Part shown: one piece after another, positions 18,331-27,801 of the stretch
Layout of the letters: the number at the start of each line of letters is the position of its first letter
Position numbering within the stretch: position 1 is the stretch's first letter
From: CAYLHF01 sp964383365
GTDB lineage: Bacteria > Bacteroidota > Rhodothermia > Rhodothermales > UBA10348
Assembly: GCA_964383365.1 (NCBI GenBank)
Contig: CAYLHF010000018.1
Coordinates: 1 to 64,000, forward strand
Direction: 5' to 3'
Length of the DNA stretch: 64,000 nucleotides
Position numbers and translations under genes: made by a program
Notes under the pieces: generated by a model
What the model was told of the DNA's origin: nothing
Databases searched by the model: none
The model's input: the letters and a program-made list of their open reading frames with translations, nothing else

Positions 18331-20019
18331 ATAACCCGTCGCAAACAGCGAGGAATAAATGGCCACGGCCCCTGCGACCGTTGCCAGGATGCCAAACGGC
18401 AGGTCAGAGCCAGCTTCGGATGCCACACTGGTATCCTCTCCAGCCTGGTTGTCGGGTCCGGAATCGAATGAACGCCAACCCGGGCCGCCGGCACGTATAC
18501 GATTATTGAATGCTTCCAGGACAGCCCTGTCCGTCGGTGCGGTACTGAACGCCACGACTACCCAGGCCAGCGTTGTCACGAAAACACCGACGAGCAATTG
18601 CTGCCACGAGGCCAGTCCGAAACCGTGACCGATGGTAAGCACGACGGCTATGCCGAACGAGATAATCATGGCCGTCAGTTCCGCCCAGGCGTTGATGCGC
18701 CACCAGAACCATCTCAGTATGAATAGGAGACCCGTCCCCGCTCCAATCTGGAGTACAATATTAAACACTTGCAGGGCATTTTCCAGGAACAGTGCCAGCG
18801 TACAGGCAACGATCATCAACACGATCGTAGTCACTCGGCCAGCCCAGACCTGTTGTTTTTCTGTTGCATCGGGGTTGACAAACCGATGGTACAGGTCATT
18901 CACGATGATCGAAGAACCCCAGTTTACCTGGGTGGACATGGTAGACATATAGGCAGCGGCCAGCGACGTGACGACGAGTCCCAGAAGGCCGCTGGGCAGG
19001 TAGGTCATCATCGCGGGGTAGGCCAGATCATTCCTGACCTGCTCGACCGGTACGGCCGGAAATCGTGCGCCGATGGAGGCCAGATCTGGAAACACGATCA
19101 TGGAGGCGAGTGCCACGAGTATCCACGGCCACGGGCGAAGTGCGTAGTGTAGACCATTGAAAAGGAGGGTCGCACCGACGGCGTGTTTCTCGTCTCTGGC
19201 AGAGAGCATGCGCTGTACGATATACCCACCACCGCCAGGTTCGGCTCCCGGATAATAGGCGGCCCACCACTGGACGGCCAGTGGAATGACAAATATGGGC
19301 ACGATCACATCCATCGACATGGTGTCAAATGATGGCAGGAAACTCAATGACGCTCTAACATTTTCGTTCGCCAACAGGCCGGAAAGACCACCGATTTCCG
19401 GCATATTCAGAATGTAGACGGTGGCCCAGATCGATCCGATCATCGCCATTGCGAACTGTAGCAGGTCGGTCAGCACGACCCCCCGGAGGCCACCAAGAGC
19501 ACTGTAGACCATCGTAATCGTTGCGGCAATCACCACCGTCTGAATGGGTGTCCAATTCATCATCACCGCTCCAATCTTTATGGCTGCGAGTGTGACCGAG
19601 GCCATGATGATGATATTGAATAGAATCCCGAGGTAGACGGCACGAAATCCGCGCAGAAACGCTGCGATTTTTCCGGAATAACGGAGTTCGTAGAATTCTA
19701 CGTCCGTCAGAACACCTGACCGTCGCCAAAGACGTGCATACAGGAATACGGTGAGCATCCCGGTCAGCAGAAATGCCCACCAGGTCCAATTGCCCATGAC
19801 ACCCTGCCCCCGTACCAGGTCCGTGACGAGATTGGGTGTGTCGGTCGAAAACGTCGTCGCCACCATCGAAATACCCAGCAACCACCAGGGCATGGACCGA
19901 CCACCCAGAAAAAAAGAGCTGAAACTCTTACCCGATTTTCCGGAAACGGACAGTCCGATGATGAGGGACACGGCAAAGAATGCCCCCATGATCACCCAGT
20001 CTACAGTAGATAAGTGCAT
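18229..20019 (-). CDS. Sodium:solute symporter (SSS family)
   Basis: A sodium-coupled importer of sugars or other small solutes in the inner membrane. The 596-residue protein has about 13-14 helices. FLGGRSMPWWLLGISMVATTFS near the N-terminus and ALGGLRGVVLTDLLQF are the classic SSS/SGLT motifs. A hydrophilic loop with Ala, Gly and Ser near residues 500-540 precedes the last helices. The ATG at 20019 is used; a TTG lies two codons upstream. Its 3' end overlaps the 3' end of the galactokinase-like gene by 102 bp. Sugar uptake followed by phosphorylation by that kinase is a reasonable inference. Confidence 0.9.
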   Translation of the reverse strand: MHLSTVDWVIMGAFFAVSLIIGLSVSGKSGKSFSSFFLGGRSMPWWLLGISMVATTFSTDTPNLVTDLVRGQGVMGNWTWWAFLLTGMLTVFLYARLWRRSGVLTDVEFYELRYSGKIAAFLRGFRAVYLGILFNIIIMASVTLAAIKIGAVMMNWTPIQTVVIAATITMVYSALGGLRGVVLTDLLQFAMAMIGSIWATVYILNMPEIGGLSGLLANENVRASLSFLPSFDTMSMDVIVPIFVIPLAVQWWAAYYPGAEPGGGGYIVQRMLSARDEKHAVGATLLFNGLHYALRPWPWILVALASMIVFPDLASIGARFPAVPVEQVRNDLAYPAMMTYLPSGLLGLVVTSLAAAYMSTMSTQVNWGSSIIVNDLYHRFVNPDATEKQQVWAGRVTTIVLMIVACTLALFLENALQVFNIVLQIGAGTGLLFILRWFWWRINAWAELTAMIISFGIAVVLTIGHGFGLASWQQLLVGVFVTTLAWVVVAFSTAPTDRAVLEAFNNRIRAGGPGWRSFDSGPDNQAGEDTSVASEAGSDLPFGILATVAGAVAIYSSLFATGYLLYGQTGLSVLMMGIAALGFGAIRVLWPRLKFE

Positions 20020-20123
20020 GGACAAAAATGTTGATGGTCGAAACTCCGCTTGAAGGTAGGTATTCGATTCCAGTCAAACACCCTGTGGCGACGGACGTAC
20101 CACTCGAGTCCCCGGAAGTATTT

Positions 20124-22221
20124 ATGGACCCGTCAATCATACAAACATTACGTACGGCTCCGTCGGAGAATGAGATTAGCGACACCGAACTGGGTGGCGC
20201 TCTCCGTCAGCCCGGTACCGTCTTGCTCGACGGAGCAGGCTCCGGAGGTGAGAGCTATCTTTTTCGTGCCCCCAGGCACGTTCTGACGTGCACGGAGCCA
20301 GATCACGTCAGGGAGATTCTTGGGCAGGTGGACCACTTCGTCGAGAACGGGCTATTCGCGGCGGGATATCTCACCTACGAGGCAGGATATGCCTTTGTCG
20401 GCATGAGCGAGGACCTTCGTGACATGGACGGTCCACTCCTGTGGTTTGGTATTTACGAATCCCCGGTGGTGCTCGATGCGAATCGGCTGGATGCCGGGTT
20501 CGCGGCACTCGCCGCAACGTCGACGCCGGGATCGCGACCAGTGCTGATTCCCACAACGGGATCGCNNNNNNNNNNNNNNNNNNNNNNNNNNNNNNNNNNN
20601 NNNNNNNNNNNNNNNNNNNNNNNNNNNNNNNNNNNNNNNNNNNNNNNNNNNNNNNNNNNNNNNNNCGGGATCGCGACCAGTGCTGATTCCCACAACGGGA
20701 TCGCCGCCGACGTGTACCGATCTGACGCTGCAGCGTTCTAAAGAGGAATATGAAGAAGGTGTACGTGGTGTACGATCACTTATCCGTGAGGGCGATGTCT
20801 ACCAGGTCAATTATACGGGGCGACTGAGGGGGACCCTGGATGGAAACGCCGAAGACTGGTACGGCGACCTGAGGGGTCGGCAACCGGTATCGTACGGAGC
20901 ATTTCTACAGTTTGGATCGCACCAGATCGTATCCCTGTCTCCTGAAAAATTTTTCGACCGTGACGGGAAGCGTATTGAGATGCGTCCGATGAAGGGGACC
21001 ATCGATCGGGGAAAGACACCGGAAGAAGACGCATGGCTCGCGCGTCATCTCCATTTCGACGAAAAGAACCGGTCCGAGAATCTGATGATTGTTGATCTGA
21101 TTCGAAATGATCTCTCGAGAGTCTGTGTGCCAGGGTCCGTTCAGACCGCCGATCTGTATGCCGTGGAGTCTTATCCGACGGTACACCAGATGACGTCATC
21201 GGTTCGTGGACGACTGAAGGAGGGGGTAAAAAACGTGGCTATTTTGGAGGCCCTTTTTCCCAGCGGTTCCATCACGGGAGCGCCAAAAAAAAGGGCGATG
21301 CGACGAATTCATGAGCTCGAAAACAGCCCACGAGGAGTCTATTGCGGGTCTATCGGATTTTTTGCTCCGGATGAGAGAGCATCGTTCAATGTGGCGATTC
21401 GAACAATTGTTGACCGAGACGGGGCTGTCGAAATGGGATCTGGAGGAGCTATCGTATGGGATTCGGATCCGGCGGAGGAACACGACGAGTGTTTACTGAA
21501 AGCATCATTTCTCTCCTCCCGCTCGCGGACCGAGGCGGGTACCCGGCTCCTGGAATCAATCTTGTGGAGAGACGGAGTGCCCCTCCTGGATCTCCATTTG
21601 AGAAGACTGGAACGTGCGGCGAAACAGTTGAATTATCCGTTCGACCGGGCTTCCATGGAGCGGGAGATACGTCATGTTGAACAGGAAATAATTCGATCGA
21701 TCCGGAAACAGCAGACGGCCAGGAGCTCTTCCGACAAACCGGGTCCCGCCAATGAGCACGGGTTTAAAATTCGCCTCCTTCTCGATTGTACAGGACGGGT
21801 CAGGACGGAGTACGATCCGCTGGAGAACTCCTGCGACGGCATCTTGCAAATCGGTTTCTCGAAGAGTCGAGTCCATTCTGCAGACCCGTTCCTGAGAATC
21901 AAGTCGACGCGAAGGAGTGTGTTCAACCGGGCTCGCCGGGAGGTACAACTCAGAGGTCTGGACGAAGTGCTGCTGTTGAATGAATCAGGAAGCGTGACGG
22001 AGGGTACGTATTATAATGTATTCGTGCGGCACCACGATGACTGGTTCACACCACCCGCGTCCGACGGACTTCTCGCAGGCATCGGTCGATCGGAATATAT
22101 GCGGATACATCCGGGTGTTATAGAGCGTTCGATATCTCGTGACGACGTCTTGGATGCGGATGAAATTATTCTAACAAATTCTGTTCGTGGCTTTCGCCCG
22201 GCACGGATCCATACCAGGTAA
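20124..22221 (+). CDS. pabBC: Fused aminodeoxychorismate synthase I / lyase (PabB-PabC), interrupted by assembly gap
   Basis: Makes p-aminobenzoate for folate: PabB aminates chorismate and PabC removes pyruvate. The PabB half holds DVYQVNYTGRL, VSLSPEKFF, MRPMKGT, ENLMIVDLIRNDLSRVC and GSITGAPKKRAMRRI. The PabC half has the PLP Lys in IKSTRRSVFNRA, then ESGSVTEGTYYNVF and EIILTNSVRG. The frame is broken by 100 N (20566-20665). Removing the N run and one copy of the flanking 39-bp repeat (139 bp in all) restores a single open frame of about 652 residues from the ATG at 20124, which has a GGAAG upstream. An in-frame ATG also exists at 20028. The glutaminase subunit PabA is not nearby. Confidence 0.88.
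20527..20704. repeat. 39-bp direct repeat flanking the N run (contig overlap)
   Basis: Positions 20527-20565 and 20666-20704 are identical, starting CGGGATCGCGACC and ending ACGGGATCGC. They abut the 100-N run on both sides. This is what unmerged contig ends sharing a k-mer overlap look like, not a biological repeat. Confidence 0.9.
20566..20665. other. Assembly gap of exactly 100 N
   Basis: The run of exactly 100 unknown bases is a conventional placeholder of unspecified length. Because the coding frame closes perfectly once the flanking overlap is merged, the true gap is probably zero. Confidence 0.97.
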
Positions 22222-22230
22222 ACACACCGG

Positions 22231-23088
22231 TTACCCGGTTCGTCGGCCACGGAAAGACTTCATGGAATCCCGAATACCAAAGAACGAGATCAGAGAATCG
22301 AACCAGTCTACGGGCAGAAGCCGGATCGGAAAAACGACGTAGACGAACCACGGAAGGATCACTCGTCGGTGCGCACCAATAATCGCTTTCATCATTCGAT
22401 CCACCACATACTCGGGTTTGAGAATCGGTAACAACCAGCTGAATCGGGTGCGTACCCCTTCGAACATGCCAGTATCAACGAAAAAAGGAGCGACGAGCGT
22501 GGTGTGAACGGCAGATCCCTGCTCCTTCAGCTCAAGGCGGAGCGATTCTTCGAAGCCGATCGCGGCGAATTTACTCGCGCAGTAGTCCGATAGTCTCGGG
22601 GCCGCTACGAGTCCACCGGCAGAAGCAACCATTACTATGTGGCCCTGATTTCGCTCGATCATCCCGGGAAGGAAGGCCCTGGTGACATACATGGGTGCCA
22701 TCGCGTTGACTTCAAACGTTCGTCTGATCTGATCATTTGACAAATCGACCAGCGGAGCACCGGACACGATTCCTGCATTATTTACAAGAACATCGATGTG
22801 AGAAAACCTGGCGAGGGTGTCGTGCGCTGCGTCGGCGATAGCCTCTGGATCAGTGAGATCACACAGTTGAAGGAATAGATCGGTCTCTGCGATCGGGGTT
22901 CCATCGGAAAGTAGACAACTCGATGCCGATCGCTTCAATTCTTCCAACCCGGACACGTCGACATCCCAGGCTGCGACTCGCGCACCAGCCTCCAGTAACC
23001 GGAGGACGAGAAGTCGACCCATTCCGCTGGCTGCACCCGTAACCAGAATCTGTATATTTTTCAATTTCCGATTCAACTGGGTTGTCAA
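22231..23088 (-). CDS. Short-chain dehydrogenase/reductase
   Basis: An NAD(P)-dependent oxidoreductase of the classical SDR family, 285 residues. The Rossmann loop is TGAASGMG (about residues 17-24), AWDVD follows strand 2 (the Asp suggests NAD preference), the NNAG motif is present, and the active-site Ser and Y-C-A-S-K are in VASAGG...DYCASKFA. The C-terminal region has a hydrophobic patch (LPWFVYVVFPIRLLP) that may bind membrane. No ATG fits; translation appears to start at TTG 23088. It runs convergently to pabBC with 9 bp between stops, and divergently from acs. The substrate is unknown. Confidence 0.87.
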   Translation of the reverse strand: MTTQLNRKLKNIQILVTGAASGMGRLLVLRLLEAGARVAAWDVDVSGLEELKRSASSCLLSDGTPIAETDLFLQLCDLTDPEAIADAAHDTLARFSHIDVLVNNAGIVSGAPLVDLSNDQIRRTFEVNAMAPMYVTRAFLPGMIERNQGHIVMVASAGGLVAAPRLSDYCASKFAAIGFEESLRLELKEQGSAVHTTLVAPFFVDTGMFEGVRTRFSWLLPILKPEYVVDRMMKAIIGAHRRVILPWFVYVVFPIRLLPVDWFDSLISFFGIRDSMKSFRGRRTG

Positions 23089-23182
23089 TTCATCTGACTA
23101 TCATGAACCCGAATTGCGCGGTTGCTATTCTGGGTGACCAACACGACCTACCGTTCAGAGCAAACGATTCAGGAGACCCGTC

Positions 23183-25135
23183 ATGAAAGGTACACATCCA
23201 GCACCGGACTCGTTCGTAACTAACGCCTTCGTAAAATCGATGGCGGATTACCGCAAAAGATATGATCGGTCTGTGGAACAGTCGGATGAATTCTGGCGCG
23301 AACAGGCAGAATGTATCGATTGGTTTGAACCGTTTGCCCAGGTCAAAGATGTTTCGTTCGCCTCGGATAACGTACATATTGGATGGTTTCTGGGTGGCAA
23401 ATCGAATATGTCCTATAACTGCCTCGATCGTCATGTTGCCAGCAGAGGCAATCAGACGGCGCTGATTTTTGAGCCGGACGATCCGACGACAGACGCCAGG
23501 CACATCTCATACAGTGAACTCTACGCGGACGTAAATCGGTTCGCAAATGTATTGAAGAATCAGGGGGTCAAGCGTGGAGACAGGGTGACCATATACCTGC
23601 CGATGATACCGGAGACGGCGTGCGTAATGCTGGCGTGTACACGTATCGGTGCGATCCACTCGGTAGTTTTTGCCGGTTTCTCACCTGATTCTCTGGCAGA
23701 TCGAATTCTGGACGGAGAATCACGCGTGGTGATCACAGCCGATCAGGGTCGGAGGGGAGGTAAAAGAGTACCACTGAAGGTCAATACGGATAAGGCACTC
23801 GAACGCTGTCCAATCGTGGACACGGTCATTGTTGTAAAGAACACGGGCGAAGGAGCATCCATGCTGGATGGTCGGGATCGGTGGTATGAAGACGAAATGG
23901 CACTGGCTGGAGAATATTGCATGCCTGAGCCGATGGATTCCGAGGATCCGCTATTTATCCTGTACACCAGCGGGTCGACCGGTCAACCCAAGGGAGTCGT
24001 GCATACTACAGGTGGATATCAGGTCTACTCATCGATGACTCACAAATACGTCTTCGATTATCACGAAGGAGATGTGTTCTGGTGTACCGCGGATGTAGGT
24101 TGGATTACCGGCCACACCTATATCGTCTATGGCCCACTTCTGAACGGCGCTACCCAGGTTTTTTTCGAAGGAGTTCCGACGTATCCGGATGCGTCCCGAT
24201 TCTGGAATGTAGTCGATCGGCATCAGGTGACCCAGTTCTATACGGCACCGACTGCGATCCGTGCCCTCATGCAGCAGGGTGAATCGTTTGTCCAGAAGAC
24301 CTCCAGGTCATCCCTTCGATTGCTGGGGACGGTTGGCGAACCGATCAATCCTGAGGCGTGGCGATGGTACGACGACGTGGTAGGTGAGGGGCGATGCCCG
24401 ATCGTCGACACCTGGTGGCAGACGGAAACGGGTGGAATACTGATCACTCCTCTCCCGGGTGCCATCCCTACGAAACCGGGAGCTGCAACGGTGCCATTCT
24501 TCGGGGTTCAGCCAGAGGTGCTGGATACCGAGGGAAATTGTCTGGAAGGGCCTGCAGAGGGTGTTCTGGTCATGAAAGACTCATGGCCGGGGCAATCGAG
24601 GACCATCTGGGGAGATCACGCCCGTTTTGTACAGACCTATTTTTCGAGTTTCGAGGGGAGATATTTCACGGGTGACGGTTGCCGCCGCGATGAAGATGGA
24701 TACTACTGGATTACGGGTAGAGTGGACGACGTTATTAACATCTCGGGACACCGGATGGGAACCGCCGAAGTGGAGAGTGCGCTCGTTGCCCACGAAAAAG
24801 TTGCCGAAGCGGCCGTTGTCGGCTACCCGCATGCCATCAAGGGGCAGGGAATATATGCGTACGTCACCGTGAACGCAGGAATTGAACCGTCCGAGGATTT
24901 ACGGCAGGAACTCCGTCGCCAGGTTCGGAGCGTAATTGGGCCTATTGCTACTCCGGATCTGATACAGTTCGCACCCGGACTCCCGAAGACCAGGAGTGGA
25001 AAAATAATGAGGCGCATCCTGCGAAAAATTGCAGCCGACGATTATACCAATCTTGGCGACACGTCTACGCTTGCAGAGTCGGACGTGTTGACTGACCTGA
25101 TTGCAAATCGGCAGAATCGAACCGACCAGGCGTAA
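23183..25135 (+). CDS. acs: Acetyl-CoA synthetase (AMP-forming)
   Basis: Activates acetate to acetyl-CoA through acetyl-AMP, the entry step for growth on acetate. The 650-residue length is standard. Conserved parts are ILYTSGSTGQPKGVVH (adenylation motif), WTGHTY-like ADVGWITGHTYIVYGPL, DTWWQTETGG, and TRSGKIMRRILRK near the C-terminus, whose Lys is the usual acetylation control site. A good ribosome-binding site (AGGAGA) lies 7 bp before the ATG. It precedes PEP carboxykinase by 156 bp on the same strand, a pairing that suits acetate-fed gluconeogenesis. Confidence 0.96.
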   Translation: MKGTHPAPDSFVTNAFVKSMADYRKRYDRSVEQSDEFWREQAECIDWFEPFAQVKDVSFASDNVHIGWFLGGKSNMSYNCLDRHVASRGNQTALIFEPDDPTTDARHISYSELYADVNRFANVLKNQGVKRGDRVTIYLPMIPETACVMLACTRIGAIHSVVFAGFSPDSLADRILDGESRVVITADQGRRGGKRVPLKVNTDKALERCPIVDTVIVVKNTGEGASMLDGRDRWYEDEMALAGEYCMPEPMDSEDPLFILYTSGSTGQPKGVVHTTGGYQVYSSMTHKYVFDYHEGDVFWCTADVGWITGHTYIVYGPLLNGATQVFFEGVPTYPDASRFWNVVDRHQVTQFYTAPTAIRALMQQGESFVQKTSRSSLRLLGTVGEPINPEAWRWYDDVVGEGRCPIVDTWWQTETGGILITPLPGAIPTKPGAATVPFFGVQPEVLDTEGNCLEGPAEGVLVMKDSWPGQSRTIWGDHARFVQTYFSSFEGRYFTGDGCRRDEDGYYWITGRVDDVINISGHRMGTAEVESALVAHEKVAEAAVVGYPHAIKGQGIYAYVTVNAGIEPSEDLRQELRRQVRSVIGPIATPDLIQFAPGLPKTRSGKIMRRILRKIAADDYTNLGDTSTLAESDVLTDLIANRQNRTDQA

Positions 25136-25291
25136 TCAGTCGGCTCTATCCGGTCCGGTTTTGGGTGAATTTCATCCAAGGATGTCCAAAACCGCCGTAC
25201 TATCGTTGTCTGGTGGATGCACTTGTGCCGGATAGTCCTACGGATTATCCGGCCGCGATTTTTCGTTTACAGTACAGCGGTATATCACGCT

Positions 25292-26878
25292 ATGGCTTCC
25301 GATTTCAATCTGAGACAATACGGTATAGACGTACCAACAATCGTGCGAAATGCAACTCCGTCCCACCTTTATGAAGAGGCGGTTCTTCGGGATGAGGGCG
25401 CGGCTATTGCAGCCTCAGGAGCTCTGATGTTGCGCTCCGGAGAAAAAACAGGCAGAAGTCCGAGAGACAAGAGGATCGTAGACCATCCGGAGAGCCGCGA
25501 CGATATCTGGTGGGGTGACATCAATATCAGGATGGGCCAGGAGGGCTTCGACATCAACCGCGAGCGGGCGATCGATTATTTCAATACGTTCGACCGCCTC
25601 TTTGTATTCGATGGATATGCGGGATGGGATCCGAAGTATAGGATCAAGGTGCGCGTAATATGTACAAGACCATATCACGCCCTCTTCATGTACAACATGT
25701 TGATCAGACCGGATCACGACGATCTGGCCAATTTCGGGGATCCTGACTACGTCATATTGAATGCGGGGACGTTTCCCGCGAACAGCCACAGTCCACACGT
25801 CACGTCGAAGACAAGTGTTGTCGTCAATTTTGAATCTGGAGAATTCGTCGTTCTCGGGACGGAATATGCCGGGGAGATGAAGAAGGGCATTTTCACGATC
25901 ATGCACTACATCATGCCCAAACAGGGAGTGTTGTCGATGCATTGTTCGGCAAACGAGGGTCCGGGCAAGGATGTATCTCTGTTCTTTGGTCTGTCCGGGA
26001 CCGGGAAGACCACCCTTTCGGCCGACTCCAGGAGAGCTCTGATCGGAGACGACGAACACTGCTGGTCAGACGAGGGTATATTCAATATTGAAGGCGGGTG
26101 TTATGCGAAGGCCATTGGACTGTCAGAATCGAAGGAGCCGGAAATATTCGGAGCGATTCGTTTCGGGTCGGTACTGGAAAATGTGATGTTCGACGATCGA
26201 TCCAGAAAGGTTGATTATGACGATGTATCCGTTACTGAAAATACCCGGGCGTCATATCCACTCTTCTTTATCGATAACGCCAAGATTCCTGCGATGGCCG
26301 GACATCCCAATCATATCATTTTCCTGACATATGATGCGTTCGGTGTCCTACCGCCGGTGAGTCGGCTTTCGCCGGCGCAGGCCATGTACCATTTTATGAG
26401 TGGATATACGGCGAAAGTAGCCGGTACAGAAGTCGGTGTTACGGAACCGGAAGCAACTTTTTCGGCCTGTTTCGGTGCCGCATTTCTGGTCTGGCACCCG
26501 GCTAAATACGCGGGCATGCTGGCAGAAAAAATGCGTCTGCACGGCTCGCATGCCTGGTTGATCAACACGGGTCTGACCGGCGGTTCGTATGGAGTAGGTA
26601 GCAGGATGAAACTGGCCTATACCCGTTCGATCATCGACGCCATCCATGACGGAGCGCTGGAGACCATAGAAACGGTAACAGATCCAGTCTTCGGCCTGGA
26701 GGTGCCCACGTCGTGCCCGAATGTACCGGCTGATCTTCTCATTCCGCGAACAACATGGAAGGATTCGGAATGCTTCGACGAGACTGCCAAAAAGTTGGCG
26801 GGTCTCTTCAACGCGAACTTTGAACAGTTTGCCGACGGATCACCAAAGGAGGTTCTAGAGGCGGCACCGACGGGTTAA
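25292..26878 (+). CDS. pckA: Phosphoenolpyruvate carboxykinase (ATP)
   Basis: Converts oxaloacetate and ATP to phosphoenolpyruvate, the first committed step of gluconeogenesis. The 528-residue protein carries GEKTGRSPRDKR, the P-loop FGLSGTGKTTLSAD, IGDDEHCWSDEG (kinase-2 and metal ligands), ENVMFD and the adenine-binding region near NTGLTGGSYGVGSRM. The long frame opens at 25217, but the ATG at 25292 gives the normal N-terminus MASDFNLRQYGI. It ends 11 bp before the convergent BadF-type kinase gene. Confidence 0.97.
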   Translation: MASDFNLRQYGIDVPTIVRNATPSHLYEEAVLRDEGAAIAASGALMLRSGEKTGRSPRDKRIVDHPESRDDIWWGDINIRMGQEGFDINRERAIDYFNTFDRLFVFDGYAGWDPKYRIKVRVICTRPYHALFMYNMLIRPDHDDLANFGDPDYVILNAGTFPANSHSPHVTSKTSVVVNFESGEFVVLGTEYAGEMKKGIFTIMHYIMPKQGVLSMHCSANEGPGKDVSLFFGLSGTGKTTLSADSRRALIGDDEHCWSDEGIFNIEGGCYAKAIGLSESKEPEIFGAIRFGSVLENVMFDDRSRKVDYDDVSVTENTRASYPLFFIDNAKIPAMAGHPNHIIFLTYDAFGVLPPVSRLSPAQAMYHFMSGYTAKVAGTEVGVTEPEATFSACFGAAFLVWHPAKYAGMLAEKMRLHGSHAWLINTGLTGGSYGVGSRMKLAYTRSIIDAIHDGALETIETVTDPVFGLEVPTSCPNVPADLLIPRTTWKDSECFDETAKKLAGLFNANFEQFADGSPKEVLEAAPTG

Positions 26879-26889
26879 GTCACGGACGC

Positions 26890-27801
26890 TCACCGTTTGT
26901 CGATACGGTGTCGTTCGGCCAGGCTGAGAGCGGCAAACGATGGTGCCATCACCGCGTCAACGAATCGAAATCCTGGAAGGCGCTCGATCAGAACGACCTG
27001 GAGCAGGTCCCTGTAAAACGGATTGTTCGTCAATCCGCCGACGAGTGCGATGCGAGGTTCAACGGCTGCTCTCGCGGCGTCGACTGCCCAGGAGGCTTGT
27101 TTCGAAAGTGCCCTGATCTCCCGGGAAACGATTCGGATGGCCACTTCGTCTTGATCCTGTGCGGCTTCGAGAACAAGTGGAGCCAGTCGAGCCACGACAA
27201 TGGCGGGATCCTGTAACCACGCGCGTATTCCATGGGGAGCATGGCATGGTTCAACCCGTCGATTCAGAGACGTGTCTGGACCTCCGTCGAGGCTGTTGGC
27301 GATGGCTGCGAGAGCACATCTGCCGAGGTTGGTGCCGCTGCCGGGATCTCCCAGCAACGGTCCGTGACCCCCGGCAGTAGTCAGGTTACCATCGAGATCC
27401 CGGACGAACACAACCGATCCGGTCCCTGCGATGATGAGGACCCCCGACGAATCGCCGAAGGCGCCATAGAGGGCAATCTCTGCATCCGACATTACAGTGG
27501 TTCGACAATCAGGGATTCGGTCTCGCAGGATGGATTCCAGGCGGCTTTTTCGACGTGGATCGCCGCCACCGGCGATCCCCAATACAAGGGCACCCGAGCC
27601 GTCCAATGCTTCCTTAGCACGGATAGTCGATACGGCCTCTTTGATCAGGTGGGCCGCGGCGTCAGCGCCTGAAACCGTAAGGTTGATGCCGTCCAATCGG
27701 ACAACCGTTCCGTCCCGAGACGCATCTGTTCGAAACACGAACTCCGCTTTGGTACCTCCGATATCAGCTCCGGCGAACCATGATGGTCTGTCAGTATTCA
27801 T
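26890..27801 (-). CDS. BadF/BadG/BcrA/BcrD-type ATPase, N-acetylglucosamine-kinase-like
   Basis: A 303-residue member of the sugar-kinase/Hsp70/actin ATPase superfamily. ADIGGTKAEFV (phosphate-1), IAGTGSVVFV (phosphate-2), GGHGPLLGDPGSG and ALVGGLTNNPF (adenosine motif) are all present and intact. This arrangement is typical of bacterial N-acetylglucosamine-kinase-like proteins used in cell-wall sugar salvage. Substrate is inferred from family resemblance only. The ATG overlaps the stop of the acylase-like gene by 4 bp (ATGA), so the two are almost certainly cotranslated. Confidence 0.85.
   Translation of the reverse strand: MNTDRPSWFAGADIGGTKAEFVFRTDASRDGTVVRLDGINLTVSGADAAAHLIKEAVSTIRAKEALDGSGALVLGIAGGGDPRRKSRLESILRDRIPDCRTTVMSDAEIALYGAFGDSSGVLIIAGTGSVVFVRDLDGNLTTAGGHGPLLGDPGSGTNLGRCALAAIANSLDGGPDTSLNRRVEPCHAPHGIRAWLQDPAIVVARLAPLVLEAAQDQDEVAIRIVSREIRALSKQASWAVDAARAAVEPRIALVGGLTNNPFYRDLLQVVLIERLPGFRFVDAVMAPSFAALSLAERHRIDKR

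Noticed and set aside
20527..20704. A true tandem repeat or mobile element at the N run
   Set aside because: The identical 39 bp directly touch the gap on both sides and merging them restores the reading frame, so an assembly overlap explains it.
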